A DNA stretch of 64,000 nucleotides from Bryopsis sp. KO-2023 (GCA_030272585.1 BSYQ01000006.1:1017001-1081000), one strand, 5' to 3'; shown: positions 1 to 10,837, numbered from the stretch's first letter. Numbers and translations: made by a program. The notes: generated by a model from the letters alone, not told the origin.

Positions 1-1
1 G

Positions 2-1504
2 TGCCAGGAGGAAAGGGAATCTACTGTGGCGGCAGCAAAACTAGACCAAGCTGGTCGAGTGCAATTCCCGGCGAATTTTGCGTCCATGCGGGAGTTTTTG
101 AGTTTGATTGAAGATGCTGTCAAGCGTAATTCCTGGTTCCGCTCGAAGGTAAAGTCTTTCGTGGACAAAAAGCCGCAAGGCGCAGGGACCAAGTTTCGTC
201 GACCCAGGGAAGGCAATATGGTAACTTGGGATGATGATTACGCGTGCCCTCCATGGGAGGAGGTTCCAGAGGATGCGGTGGTTAGTATGGTTGCCCAGGG
301 GGGGCAAACGTTGCTGCATGCTTCTATTTTTTTGAATGGTAACCGGGTCTCAGGGTTGGTGGACACTGGCGCGGAGGTTTCGCTGGTTAGTGTCGAATTG
401 TGCAAAAAGCTTGGGCTGGTATATAATCGCGAGAAGACAGTGGGACTTCAAGGTTTCGATGCAGGAAGATCGCGGTCTTTGGGGGAATGCACTGTTACGG
501 TAAAATTGGGGTCGAGTTGCCGCGAGTGGAAGTTTCAGGTGGTAAAAAGTTTGGGCCACAAAGCGTTATTGGGAAATGACCTGTTGAAGGTTTTCGGGGT
601 TCGCGTGGATACGGCGGGCCATTGTTTACAACTGGAAGGTGATGAGGTTTTACGTTGCCAAGCGATTCAAGCTCCAAAGAAAGAGCCGCCCTGCAGCTTG
701 GACTTATCGCAGATTCGGGTGAAGCTTCAACATGTGGATGCTATCCTTCCAGCTCGTGTGAACCCCAATACCCAGGTCTGGCAGTTTTTTGCCCCGCGGA
801 AGGTGGTGTTGGAACCAGGCGCTCAACAAGAAATTTTGTTGGGGTTATCGTGTGTACCTGGAGACAATTTCGCACCAGCATGGTTGGCTGTTGCCCCTCA
901 GTTGTTCAAACTGGGTGGAGATATTGCAGCTCAAGTGGTGGAGTCGGCTTGGTTTCAGCACCCGTCAGTAACTGTGGCCAATCGAGGATTGACGAAATGT
1001 ATTATTACCACTGGGATGCCCATAGCTACTGTGGCTTGGACGCCCCCTCGTATGGTTGAATGGATTTTGGATGCGCCCCTAGCAGGGCAGAACTTACCTA
1101 TGGACGGTCAGGATCAGATTCGGGTGGGCATTGTGAATTCTCCCGCAATTGTGGCTACCGGTCCTGTTACGTTTCCTCCTCGTCAAGTGGGTGATCGCGT
1201 GGCGTTACCTTTCAACCGAAGTGTGATTGTTCCACGTGGTATGTTTGTGGCGGTTCATTTACCTTTTCGCTGTGAGCAGTTTTCCGACGTAATAGATGCT
1301 ACGAGAGTACCAGGAGTTTTCTGTCATGTGAAAAGGGCCTCGAATCATAGTTTGGTTTTGTTGGTGCACAATTTGGGCACTTCGCCGGCACATTTAGCTC
1401 CTCGAATGGTGGCTGTGACGGCAAGGGTGGAAGGGGTTTCTTCTTGGCAAGCTGAGGATGGTCGGTTTTTTCCTTTGATTCGAGGTCGCGAATTCAAGCG
1501 GTAG
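2..1504 (+). CDS. Retrotransposon A gag-C-terminus/protease plus beta-rich dUTPase-like region (partial)
   Basis: The frame is open from the window edge, so the true start is upstream. A retropepsin active site (LVDTGAEVSLVS, DTG at about 362-370) lies near the N-terminal third, followed by typical protease strands including a GNDLL motif. The last roughly 250 residues hold two successive beta-rich segments, each with a run like 'PG/RG ... hydrophobic strand' followed about 50-70 residues later by a VTVANRG or LLVHNLG strand. This resembles a dUTPase-type fold without a visible catalytic signature. The second segment aligns with the start of element B Pol. The frame ends just after a 48-bp overlap with the pol frame, so Pol is probably made by a -1 shift. 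The protease call is firm; the dUTPase-like call is inference. Confidence 0.85.
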   Translation, partial: CQEERESTVAAAKLDQAGRVQFPANFASMREFLSLIEDAVKRNSWFRSKVKSFVDKKPQGAGTKFRRPREGNMVTWDDDYACPPWEEVPEDAVVSMVAQGGQTLLHASIFLNGNRVSGLVDTGAEVSLVSVELCKKLGLVYNREKTVGLQGFDAGRSRSLGECTVTVKLGSSCREWKFQVVKSLGHKALLGNDLLKVFGVRVDTAGHCLQLEGDEVLRCQAIQAPKKEPPCSLDLSQIRVKLQHVDAILPARVNPNTQVWQFFAPRKVVLEPGAQQEILLGLSCVPGDNFAPAWLAVAPQLFKLGGDIAAQVVESAWFQHPSVTVANRGLTKCIITTGMPIATVAWTPPRMVEWILDAPLAGQNLPMDGQDQIRVGIVNSPAIVATGPVTFPPRQVGDRVALPFNRSVIVPRGMFVAVHLPFRCEQFSDVIDATRVPGVFCHVKRASNHSLVLLVHNLGTSPAHLAPRMVAVTARVEGVSSWQAEDGRFFPLIRGREFKR

Positions 1505-3957
1505 AAGAGGAATGTTTTCCCAGGATGTTTCCCCAACTTTTTTCTGGGGGTTTAGGTACTTGTGGTCATTTTTTGGTGGGAAATTTACCCTGGTCTACAG
1601 GAGGTCCTCCGTCCAAGGGACAAGGTGTTCAATTTGGGGGGTCGACCGGGCCAGGGGAGGATTCGTTAGCCTTTCGGGAATGTGAAGCGTTAATGGCTCT
1701 GGGGGCAGTGGAGGAAGTGTGGTATCCACCTCGTGTTATAAATCCTGTGGTGGTGGTGCCTCGCCCAGGGGATACTGATCGGGTACGGTTATGTTTAGAT
1801 TTTCGGAAACTTAATTCGTACGTGGAGGCTGAACCTTTTGGTCTTTTGAATAGGGATTATTCTTTGGCCGATATTAAGGCGTTCTCGGTAGGTAGTAAAT
1901 TGGATTTGGCCAATGCCTACCATCAAGTCCGGTTGGCTCGCGACATTCAACCTTTTTTTGGTTTTCGTTTGGGCACTCGGTATTTTCAATATCGACGGTT
2001 GCCTTTTGGTTACTTAAACGCGAGCCATTTGTTTGTCGAAGCTTTGGAGGGTACATTACGGAAATGTCGGGGACAATTTGAGTCGCAATTGATTGTTTTT
2101 ATGGACGATATATTACTTTTGTCGCCATCAAAAGAAATTCATGATCGGGATTTGCGGGTATTATTAGCTTATCTACAAGGAGATGGATGGCAGTTATCAT
2201 TCACTAAGTGTGAATTTTTTCGGAAGTCTTTTTCATTTTTAGGTTTTGATGTTACTTCGGAGGGTCTGTCTTTTCCTCATGCCAACTTGCAACGGTTGCA
2301 AGATTTGCGCCCGCCTACTTCTCCAGCTCAGTGGCGTCAAATTTTGGGGTGGGTTAATCAGGCTCTTCGTTTTCTTCCAGTGGGACATCGTTTATTAAAG
2401 TTTTTGCAAGATTTTCGAGATACAGGTCAGCTACAGTTTTGGCATAAGTTTTTGGATGTTTTATCGGCTTCGGCCCTTGCTACTGAGCACCCTGCGGAGG
2501 ATGCTGATTGGCGAGTGTGGGTAGACGCCTCTACAGCGGGGTATGGGGCGGTGTTGTTTCAAGGTTCTAGATTGGTTAGGTGTGTGTCAGGGTTGTGGAA
2601 TTCTCAGTGGGCGTATCGTCACTCAGGAGCTTTAGAGGCTGAAGGGTTAGTTCGCGCATTGCAATGTTTCGCACCATGGGTTTTTGGGCGAAAAATTACC
2701 GTTTATACCGATAACCACGGAGTTTTTAGTCTCAGTAACTTTCGGAATTTATCGGTTTTTGCGAAGCGTCGAATTGAATGGTTGGCATGGTTTGCACCTC
2801 GGCTTCGGTTTGTGTCGGGTTATGCTAACCTTTTTGCTGATTTTCTAAGCCGTTTTTCTTTAGTTTCCTCATGTGAGGTTGGGGTGGTGGAGACTTCTTT
2901 GTCTCCCGCGCGTCGACATGATCTTATTCGACAAGCTCATGCTGGACATTTTTCTTTTGCAAAAACTCTAGCGACTCTATTAGGGAGGGGATATTTTTGG
3001 CCACATATGCGCGCTGATGTGTCTCGGTTTCTTCAGTATTGCTCGGTTTGTCAGCAGTTTCAGGAGAAGGTACCTACTGGTACTATGGGTACTCAAATGT
3101 CTGCTGTTCCTGGGCATACTGTCGCGATTGATTTTGTCGGCCCATTTTCGGAGGGTAGGGCACAGGGAAGGGGGAAGGGAAATCGATATGTGTTTTCGAT
3201 TATGGATTCAGCGACTCGTTTTTATCACGCAGTTCCGTTCGTTGCAAGTAATGCAATAAACGCGTGTAGAGCGATGGAGGAATGGGGATTATTAGTAGCG
3301 TTACCAAAAGTTATTCTTTGTGATCGAGCTTCGTATTTTACAGGAAAGGTGTTCCAGAGCTGGTGTGAGAAAAGGGGGATAAGGTTAGTAGTGACGGGCC
3401 GTTATTCTCATAAATCGAATGGGTGGAATGAGAGGGCAAACGGAGTTTTGATTGAAAGGATTAGACGGATAATGCTTGACCGGAATCAAGGTTGGGAGGA
3501 GGTACTTCAGGATGCATTAAAGTCTATGAATGGATCAAAACATGGAGTTACAGGGTTTCCACCGAATTTGTTATTATGGGGAAGGGATTTTCAGGAAAGG
3601 GTTTGTTTAGCTTCAGTTTTGGAAAAGTATAGAAGGATAGCAAATGAAAGAACAAAAAAGAATCAAGAAAGAGCCAATGTTCGATTTAGGGGAAAGTCAG
3701 CTCCTAGGTTGTTTGGGATAGGTCAGTGGGTATGGGTGCGAGATTCAAAACGGAGAGAAAGACTTGATCAAAAGTTTAGGCCATTTTGGGTCGGGCCTTT
3801 TAAGGTGTGGGATAGGCACAGTGAGCATATATGGAGTTTGAAGTCTTTAGGGGGAAAAATTTTGAAAATGATTCATGAAGATAATATTAAAAGGGCATGG
3901 TTATATGCGAAGGATATTAAATCGTATGAGGAAGTATTGGCGCGGGGAAGCGTGTGA
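1456..3957 (+). CDS. Retrotransposon A Pol: reverse transcriptase, RNase H, integrase
   Basis: This frame opens after a TGA at 1453-1455; the first ATG is at 1525. Reverse transcriptase follows in order with LDLANAYHQV and the catalytic FMDD box near 2098-2109. RNase H has the WVDAS and YTDN motifs. The integrase has a zinc-binding H-H-C-C module (HAGHF ... CSVCQQF), then the catalytic acidic residues in AIDFVGPF, LCDRASYF and the NERAN helix. A C-terminal GPF-type module (WVGPFKVW) ends the protein. No stop or frameshift interrupts about 800 codons. The overlap with the upstream frame, together with homology in the FPQLF region upstream of the ATG, suggests a Gag-Pro-Pol fusion by -1 frameshifting rather than initiation at 1525. 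Confidence 0.93.
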   Translation, partial: GWSVFSFDSRSRIQAVEEECFPRMFPQLFSGGLGTCGHFLVGNLPWSTGGPPSKGQGVQFGGSTGPGEDSLAFRECEALMALGAVEEVWYPPRVINPVVVVPRPGDTDRVRLCLDFRKLNSYVEAEPFGLLNRDYSLADIKAFSVGSKLDLANAYHQVRLARDIQPFFGFRLGTRYFQYRRLPFGYLNASHLFVEALEGTLRKCRGQFESQLIVFMDDILLLSPSKEIHDRDLRVLLAYLQGDGWQLSFTKCEFFRKSFSFLGFDVTSEGLSFPHANLQRLQDLRPPTSPAQWRQILGWVNQALRFLPVGHRLLKFLQDFRDTGQLQFWHKFLDVLSASALATEHPAEDADWRVWVDASTAGYGAVLFQGSRLVRCVSGLWNSQWAYRHSGALEAEGLVRALQCFAPWVFGRKITVYTDNHGVFSLSNFRNLSVFAKRRIEWLAWFAPRLRFVSGYANLFADFLSRFSLVSSCEVGVVETSLSPARRHDLIRQAHAGHFSFAKTLATLLGRGYFWPHMRADVSRFLQYCSVCQQFQEKVPTGTMGTQMSAVPGHTVAIDFVGPFSEGRAQGRGKGNRYVFSIMDSATRFYHAVPFVASNAINACRAMEEWGLLVALPKVILCDRASYFTGKVFQSWCEKRGIRLVVTGRYSHKSNGWNERANGVLIERIRRIMLDRNQGWEEVLQDALKSMNGSKHGVTGFPPNLLLWGRDFQERVCLASVLEKYRRIANERTKKNQERANVRFRGKSAPRLFGIGQWVWVRDSKRRERLDQKFRPFWVGPFKVWDRHSEHIWSLKSLGGKILKMIHEDNIKRAWLYAKDIKSYEEVLARGSV

Positions 3958-5483
3958 TGGGGGACATACTAGATAGAGTCATATTATAGGATTATAGTAT
4001 GGGAAGGGACAAACATTGGTTTGTGGATAAGAGAGAGCCTGTATTCTGTTTGGGATGTAAGCAATTGTTTACTGCGTGACACTGGTCAGAGCTTTCGAAT
4101 TCCGCTGGTGGACAGGGAAAGGGGGATGTGCGAGAGACGATTCCCAGTAGGCCTACTGCCCTAGGGTATCGAAGGGTTCAGAGGGCGCTGGTTCCTGTGG
4201 CTATTTCGTGAAGGGATGGTCCAGAGTGAAACTGACACTGGCATCGCAGATCCAATATTGGATGCATGGCCAACAATGCAACGATGTGGGGATGAGGTGC
4301 CTTCACACTCAGGATTGACTTTGTTCTAGGGAGGATCCATCTCCTCCAAGAATCTACCAAAATGCAGTCACCCTCAACAGGAACCCACCTTGGTGGTTGG
4401 TGTGTACCTGGGCGTTTGCACCAAGGGGGGACAGGCGTTGTTTCGGAGGGGGGAGCTTATCTATGGACTAGTATGGTGGTCGTTTTGGTTTCGTTTCAGT
4501 TGTGTTGCAAGCTGGCAGTCTGTGAAGAAATAGTCGCCTACTTGGTGACAAGAGTCTTTTGTGACCTCTTGATCACACACCAAAATCAAAACTTGCAAGC
4601 AGATGATTGCACTGAAGATGAAATTGAAAAGACAAACGCCACCTTAAATAAAAAGAGGGTAGCATTCGTCAGAAGCTCTCCTTCATCTTTTTTTCTTAAG
4701 CTGTGTTCGCATCATAATTTTTAGTTTTGTCTTTTGTTTTTTGAATATCTGAAAAATTCACTTTGGCGGTCGATCTCTCAATTGGGTTAAATCTGTTCAA
4801 GGGATTGTGGTGTGTTATGCATCCACATTTGTGGCCGCTTTTTGATTTGAAAGTTGAAAAAATATATTGGTGATTGATCAGTTTCTGTCTTTCTTCGAAT
4901 TTTGCCGGTTTCTTCAAGGGGCTGTGGGTGTGTTGTGCATCCAATTTCCCTTTGTACATTTTTCTGTTGATTTCCTTTCGTAATTTTGAGCATAATTATG
5001 TCACCCACATGTCACAGTTCTTTTTTTCACAGAGTGTTCCACTCTATCTGGATACCTCTCCAGCCACTCCTTTGAATCACAACTAATCCACAGCAAGGCT
5101 ACCTATTTAGGTCAACTCATGTATTTCATTGTATGACAGTTTCTCGACCCAGTTTCTTTTTGCTTTACCTTTGGGGTTGAGAGCTGGTTGTGCACATTGG
5201 GATGAATCAGTGGTTTTATTTCCAAGTCAGTCACGCACATTTCCGTGAAGGGTGCACTCGGCCTTGTGGAAAAAACCATTTCTCACCCAACACATACATT
5301 TAAAAGTACATTTTTTAAGACAACATAAATTTCCTTCTCTGATATTGACCAAGCTCAATGACTATCCCCCCCCAAAAACAAAACATTTTGTCAAAACATT
5401 TCTACCCATGCCTTTCCTAATGAAGCAATTTGTCAATTGATGAGAAATTATATCCCCACAATTATTGCTATGAAGACTTAATA
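3958..5483. other. Presumed 3' LTR of element A, then AT-rich spacer
   Basis: No convincing gene is seen. The first part should contain the 3' LTR of element A, which starts with TGTGATGG, but its right border is not recognisable because the partner LTR is outside the window. The rest is AT-rich and contains an imperfect direct repeat, described separately. Short open frames here have no protein-like features. Confidence 0.5.
4795..4946. repeat. Imperfect direct repeat, about 34 bp units
   Basis: A unit beginning TTCAAGGGATTGTGGTGTGT at about 4795 recurs as TTCAAGGGGCTGTGGGTGTG at about 4913. Both continue into a TGCATCCA motif, giving two copies about 118 bp apart. Confidence 0.55.
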
Positions 5484-8400
5484 CTAAATTCCAGCGTTCA
5501 CTTGTTCTTTCTCTTTTCCTGAAGCTTCTTCACCCAAACTGTGACATTCGTCAGCTTCAATTTCCAGCAAAAAATCCTCCACAAATTCCTTGATCGGGCG
5601 TTTGTACTCCACGCCCAGTTCGTTTCCAATCTCTCTCAATCTTGTCAAATTTTTCGGATTGTCCATTTCGCTCAAAACCTGAACAGCAAAAGTGGAAAAC
5701 AGAGCAAATCAAACTATACAATGTTTGCAGCCAGGGAGAAAGAAAATTCATGGTGCTTTAAAAGAAAGCGCCATTGCATCTGAATCAGTTTCACTTCACA
5801 AAAGCTTTTTGGACTCTTTTCTTAACACGTTGGCATCCTTTCCAATGTCCTCCCTTTCTTTAATTTCGTTGAGGTTATTTCCAAACCTGTTCATCCTTGT
5901 GCTCTTGGTCGACGCATACACTGATTCGTACATATTGCGCCAGTTGTGTTTTGAGCGTCTGGAGAAACCAAAGCAACAGTTAGGTTCAAACACAGGGCTA
6001 AGAATGGATGATATATATATATATATATATTGTATAACCCCCATCCAAAACAGATAATTAAATACCATCGTCCACAAGCGTATTGAAAACAAGGGTTCTC
6101 TGGTTTCCAGAAAACAACCCTCATGGAAAGATTCCAATCTACATAAAACCATCACAGTTTAATCCAACCCTCCATATGATGACTGACATAAAAGCATGCA
6201 GTAGAGTACCGTCCTACAAAGCATTCACCTGGTAGTATGAAATATCAACAAGAGATTGCAAGAACTCAGACGAGCCATCCATTAGGATGCTCATCAAAGC
6301 ACCTCCCTGGACCACCCAGCCAAACGCCCCTGCGTTGTTCAGCTTAGCAGTGTCTGGCTGAGCATGCCCTGTCCCCAGCGACAGCACTGCAATATCCTTC
6401 AGGGAACACTTTTTCTGCAACCAGGAAGAAACAGACATCCCAGATCAAAAACTGATTTTTCACATGCTGGAGAGGTATCGAAGCGAAAGACTTTTCAGCA
6501 TTGTGTTCAAAGGTCTGGTTGTAGCAAGGAAAAGAAAAAGAGGCAATATTACACTGTACATTGTATTCCATAAACACAATAGATTGCATCGTCGGGTTGT
6601 TGGCCACCACTCCTCCGTCGACAAACGTTGCTGAATCCTTGCTTCCCTCAACAGGGGCAAAAGTCGGTGCAGGGAAAAAGGTAGGAGCAGCAGTGCTGGC
6701 CCTTGCAACCTAAGCAACACACTTGCATTTCTCAGATTGTGGCATGATGGTACAATCGATGGGATGCTGCCCCTGTTTCCTCAAAAACATTCTGGTTTCG
6801 CTGAAGCTTCCTGTGAAAACTGTGGAGAAACAGAAGCCAGCGAGCAACATAAGTGAGTGGCCTGGGATTTCCACCGACATGCTAATCCTCCCCCCCCCCC
6901 ATACACCCTCCCCCTCTTCTGTTACCTGCCAGAGCTTGTAGTTATGTCCACCGACGTGTCTGACATCAGGGTCCCAGTCCATCAATCCATCCTCCCCAAA
7001 TTGGATGCTTCTCAATGGTTTTGCTTGTTTTCTTACGCTGGAAGCTCTAGGCGAAGACCTCGGTTTCAAAGCCGCGTACCCAGTGTCTCCATCGTGGGTC
7101 CAAAAAGAGAACGCCTGGGATATACCAAGTCAATCCACAAACAAACGAATCAACACACGTTTTTCTTGTGTTGAAGAAATTCAACACACGTAAGCATCAG
7201 CATGTGCCAGCAAGCTTCACCAGGAAGGGTGCTCAACTGAACATGGTGTCTGACAGTCAGACTCTGACTGTGGGGTTTAAAGTTTGTGAAAAATATCCCA
7301 GGGATGGATTTCTTCGATGTGGCGATGGGAACTGGAGTGAATTCCGGATGATATTTGGTTTTCTTACCCGATTTCCCGACAGCTCAAAAGTGGGGACCAC
7401 CGACGCTGTCTTGACATCCTTGAGAGTCATTTCGCCGAACACATCCTTCAAGCTTTTCTCCACCCCGTCCGATGCGAATTTTGGCTGAAAAAACAATTTC
7501 GCATATCCCAGGAGGTCTCCAAAAAAGGGTATCCAGCTATACCAAGGGGAAGGGAAAATTATTTCAGAATTTTTCTCGATTAACTTCACAATTCCTGTGA
7601 CAAATTGCACCAACATATAAGAAAAAACGTACATCAAAGGCTGAATGTGACTGGGAACAAGTTAGCATGGATATCCTCCACAATTCTCATGTGGAGGTGT
7701 CACTTATTTGACACCTCGATCAAAAATTTTGCATGCACCATCCAGCCAAACTCTGAGGGTGAAACTGGAACTGTATGGGGTTCTCTTTTTCCTGTTTCGA
7801 TTGCATTCGGTGGAACAAAGTTCGAAGTAACAAAAACACACTGTCAGTGGATCCTTATTTTTCAACACTCCAGTACTGTATTAGTCATAGGAATATTTTT
7901 TATTTTTTATTTTGTTGGGGGGGGGGATCTGGTCAATTTCAGAAAAGAAAAAAAACCCATTATTGGCTCTTTAAGATGAAATGAACAAGATGGCTACTTT
8001 TATGGCTGTAGTAATGTACATACTTCCAATGCATGAAAAGGGGTTAGTACGACAGCTCTGGTTAATCTCACATGTGGAGCAAGAAAGACAGATGAATCCG
8101 AGCATTGGCCTGGTGTCATTCCAGTCTCTGCACGCAACTTTTGCACAAGACGGAAGGGGGGTACCACCGACGCCGTCGCCGACACAGCATTGTCGACGAA
8201 TGACATTTGACGGCGACGGTGTAACGCAGAAATGTGCACCCTTCCACCTCGTGCTGTTAAGAACTGCGGGGACGAGAAGTGGGAAGGACCGGGATTTGCC
8301 TGTTTGGCAGTGGTTAAACCGACCTTCGTTCTGACGCGTGGCTGGGCTTATTGATCCCGAGTGACCGTACTGTAACGGGATTAGTTCAGGGAGGTGTCGG

Positions 8401-10072
8401 GAACATTTACGCGGGACATGCACGTGATCGATAGATCGTGGGGAAAACAGAGCCCAAGGCAACACTCGACCGATTGATTAATTGAAGAATGGACCAGTGA
8501 TGTCATATTCCAATGCACCTTCCACGCTCCCGGGTCTGATACCCAACCGCCTTATCTCTTCGTTGCAGCTGTCGCTGCCACCCTTAGAAGCCAAGTACAA
8601 CGCGACTATGCATCCCACCGAGGTTCCGGAAATGCAATCGAAAAAATCCGCCATATCGATCTGAATTTCCTTGCCTTTGGCGTAGGGATGGGACATTACG
8701 CCTTACGCCAGAATTTACGCGTAATTTTACGCGTAATTACGCGAAATTACGCGGGGGTTAGCGTAACCTTACGAGGTTACGTTTCATGCGTAAACTTTAC
8801 GCGTAATTACGCGAGCTGAAAACCCCCAATCGTAAAAAAATTGTCCCATTTTTCGCATTATTTCATTTTTATTCCGCTTCAAGTGAATCGTGTCAAAACT
8901 TTTGATCACTTTTTCTTTTTCTATGTTCCCAAAACACACTCTTTGAGATTTATACAATGTTTTCGGATTCTAATCACATTTCATATAAAGATATTCATGT
9001 TAAGATTATTTAAAAATGCAATTTAGGAGGATTGACATTTCAGAATCCTTCCCAGGAGCGCCCATTTCACCTTATAACGTGGAAGAATGTGTATGTAAGC
9101 TCTCTTTTGCAAAAAATATTCAAGAAGCACTTAGGGGAAGGGCTCATTACGCAACTTTTCATAGCTATTACGCGAAATTTGCACCTCACCATACCTTGTT
9201 ACGTGAACTGTTACGCCATTACGCGTATTACGTTACGTATTACGCAATTACTTACGCCAAATTCTCTTGGCGTAATTTTCCCATCCCTACTTTGGCGTCT
9301 TCAGGCAGCTGACCTGCAAACGTAGCCAAGCGTTGACTATGACACACAAATACACGCAGTTCAAATTTTTACACACATGTTGCAAACCACACGTCCCAAA
9401 GCGGACGCTCAAAAGATAGTTACAAAGTACTGGCAAGAAAGGCTTGCGGACAGCCCGTCACACGCGGGTGGACGAAAGCAAAAGTGAGTAAAGTCAAACC
9501 GTGCCACAGGCCACAACGCCTTGACGGCGAAGGCTTATTCATACTGCCGGAATGCGGACGGGTGGCACCGTCCAGGCGCACCACAGCCGCAACGTGCGCG
9601 TATCTTTCTTGCCACAAGACCCAAACGACAGCCAGTGATACGAATTAATTCGTTCAAGTACTGTGTTCGAACACAGTACTTAACAACGAATCTCAAATCG
9701 ATAGCATGAGCAACCACACTGCGTTGACCTGGAGGAAACCCAACACACTGCCCCGACACATTGTACAGCACCTTTAATCTGCCTGATGATTTCTTTCTCC
9801 ACGGACAGCAAGACGACCGCAGGAATCAATCCACGGACACCACCCCCGTCGATCGACAACACAGTCACACATTCTCTGTCTTTGGCTGGTTTAACTCTCA
9901 CAACACCGCCATCGATCTCATATTGAAGTGACGAGGTAACTGTGGAGCCCCCACGGCGTCCCCGAACAGCTCCGTGAACTCGGCGGCGATTCTGGCGCGC
10001 GAAACTGTTGCGGAACGGCGTTCCGACGGCATGCTGCGAGAGTCGCGTCGAGGAATACATCATCCCATTCAT
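5484..10072 (-). CDS. Patatin-like phospholipase, multi-exon, one exon interrupted by a MITE
   Basis: Patatin-family lipid acyl hydrolases cleave acyl chains from membrane lipids with a Ser-Asp dyad. Exons on the minus strand carry the oxyanion loop DGGGVRG (exon 10072-9772), the nucleophile motif GTSVG (about 8610), a conserved block in the exon at about 7598-7371 (SDGVEKSLKDVFGE), an exon 7114-6926 ending YKLWQ, and the catalytic-Asp motif DGGVVANNP in an exon starting at 6709. Then come LSLGTG, ILMDGSSEF and a C-terminal exon beginning MDNPKN. The N-terminus is basic and hydroxylated, like an organelle presequence. The exon starting at 9313 contains a 607-bp hAT-type insertion at 8683-9289. 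The YKLWQ to VARAST junction is phase-consistent; small exons near 5.9-6.1 kb are approximate. Confidence 0.88.
8675..9297. mobile_element. hAT-type non-autonomous element (MITE), 607 bp, with 8-bp target duplication
   Basis: The element spans 8683-9289. Its ends are inverted repeats: TAGGGATGGGACATTACGCC on the left and the reverse complement of GGCGTAATTTTCCCATCCCTA on the right, perfect for 11 bp and then one gap. It is flanked by the perfect 8-bp duplication CTTTGGCG (8675-8682 and 9290-9297). Eight-base duplications and TAGGG-type ends are typical of hAT transposons. The subterminal regions are full of short TTACGCG-type repeats, where hAT transposases usually bind. No transposase is encoded. 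Confidence 0.9.
9656..9681. repeat. Perfect 26-bp palindrome
   Basis: The sequence AAGTACTGTG-TTCGAA-CACAGTACTT reads the same on both strands. Immediately upstream is a second perfect palindrome, CGAATTAATTCG. Both lie in the first intron of the patatin-like gene, about 90 bp from its donor. Confidence 0.85.
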
Positions 10073-10837
10073 TGTGGCTTGACTTTAGGTGCTGGAACTG
10101 TGCACGGGCTTCAACACCACAACATGGTTGAGTGTAAATACTCCCCTGGTCCCCTTTGCGGCACTCGTGTTTGATTTGCTTCCGTTGCCGATTCAAAATC
10201 TAGTGTGTCATGCTCGGCGCTGGGTGACCAAGAGGTCCTGGAGGCATCCACTGGTCCCAACACTCTCGCGGATCGCCCCCCGCGACCTTTGTCATTCCAT
10301 TAAGATCGTCCCTTGATAATGGCGCTGAGATTGTTCTCTTAGCTGGAACGAGCGGATTTGGATGTTACAGGGACGGTTTAGTGGTCGGGCTGGCGTTGCT
10401 GCGTAAGAGCTGGTCGCCGCGGGAGGTAGTAATGGGTGAATCAAACAGCGAAGGCTTGTGTATCGTGGAAAAAGCTACATGGTATCATTATATTGGTAGA
10501 ATCTTCTTGGGAAGCTTCTACAGATGAAGTAATATTCCATCTTTGTATCTCTGGTGCTGGATTCAGTCCCCACTGTGTCAACTGTTTTCAGATTTTGATC
10601 ACCAAGAGTCCTCAATAAAATATCCCCCCCTTTTAACAATGATGCATCTGTGGCTTCCAGCGCAACCAGAGAAACTGATATGACTGACTGAGCTTATATC
10701 AGACAGAACGGTTATACATGGTGATTTAAGGAACAAGAACGGGTTGTAAAATTATTATCTCGGCTGATTGTGCCAACGAGTGTGGGATCTCGTTTGGCCA
10801 TAACCAGAGTTGTGCGCCAAGCCGATTTTCCTTAACG

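Larger units (their letters stand above)
1..3957 (+). mobile_element. Ty3/gypsy-type LTR retrotransposon A, left-truncated by window edge
   Basis: Two long plus-strand frames encode retropepsin, reverse transcriptase, RNase H and integrase in the Ty3/gypsy order. The 5' LTR, primer site and most of gag lie left of the window. The 3' LTR probably begins at 3953: the purine-rich stretch before it and the first four bases (GGAAGCG then TGTG) match the polypurine tract/LTR junction of element B at 22-27 kb. Its end cannot be placed without the partner LTR. Both coding frames look intact, so this copy may be recent. Confidence 0.9.

Noticed and set aside
8675-9297. The MITE as an 'introner' that is removed exactly to restore the original exon
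   Set aside because: Element plus duplication is 615 bp, and the only junction donor (last G of the duplication plus T of the element) with the duplicated AG removes 616 bp, shifting the frame. The in-frame route needs exon 1 spliced directly to the second duplication.
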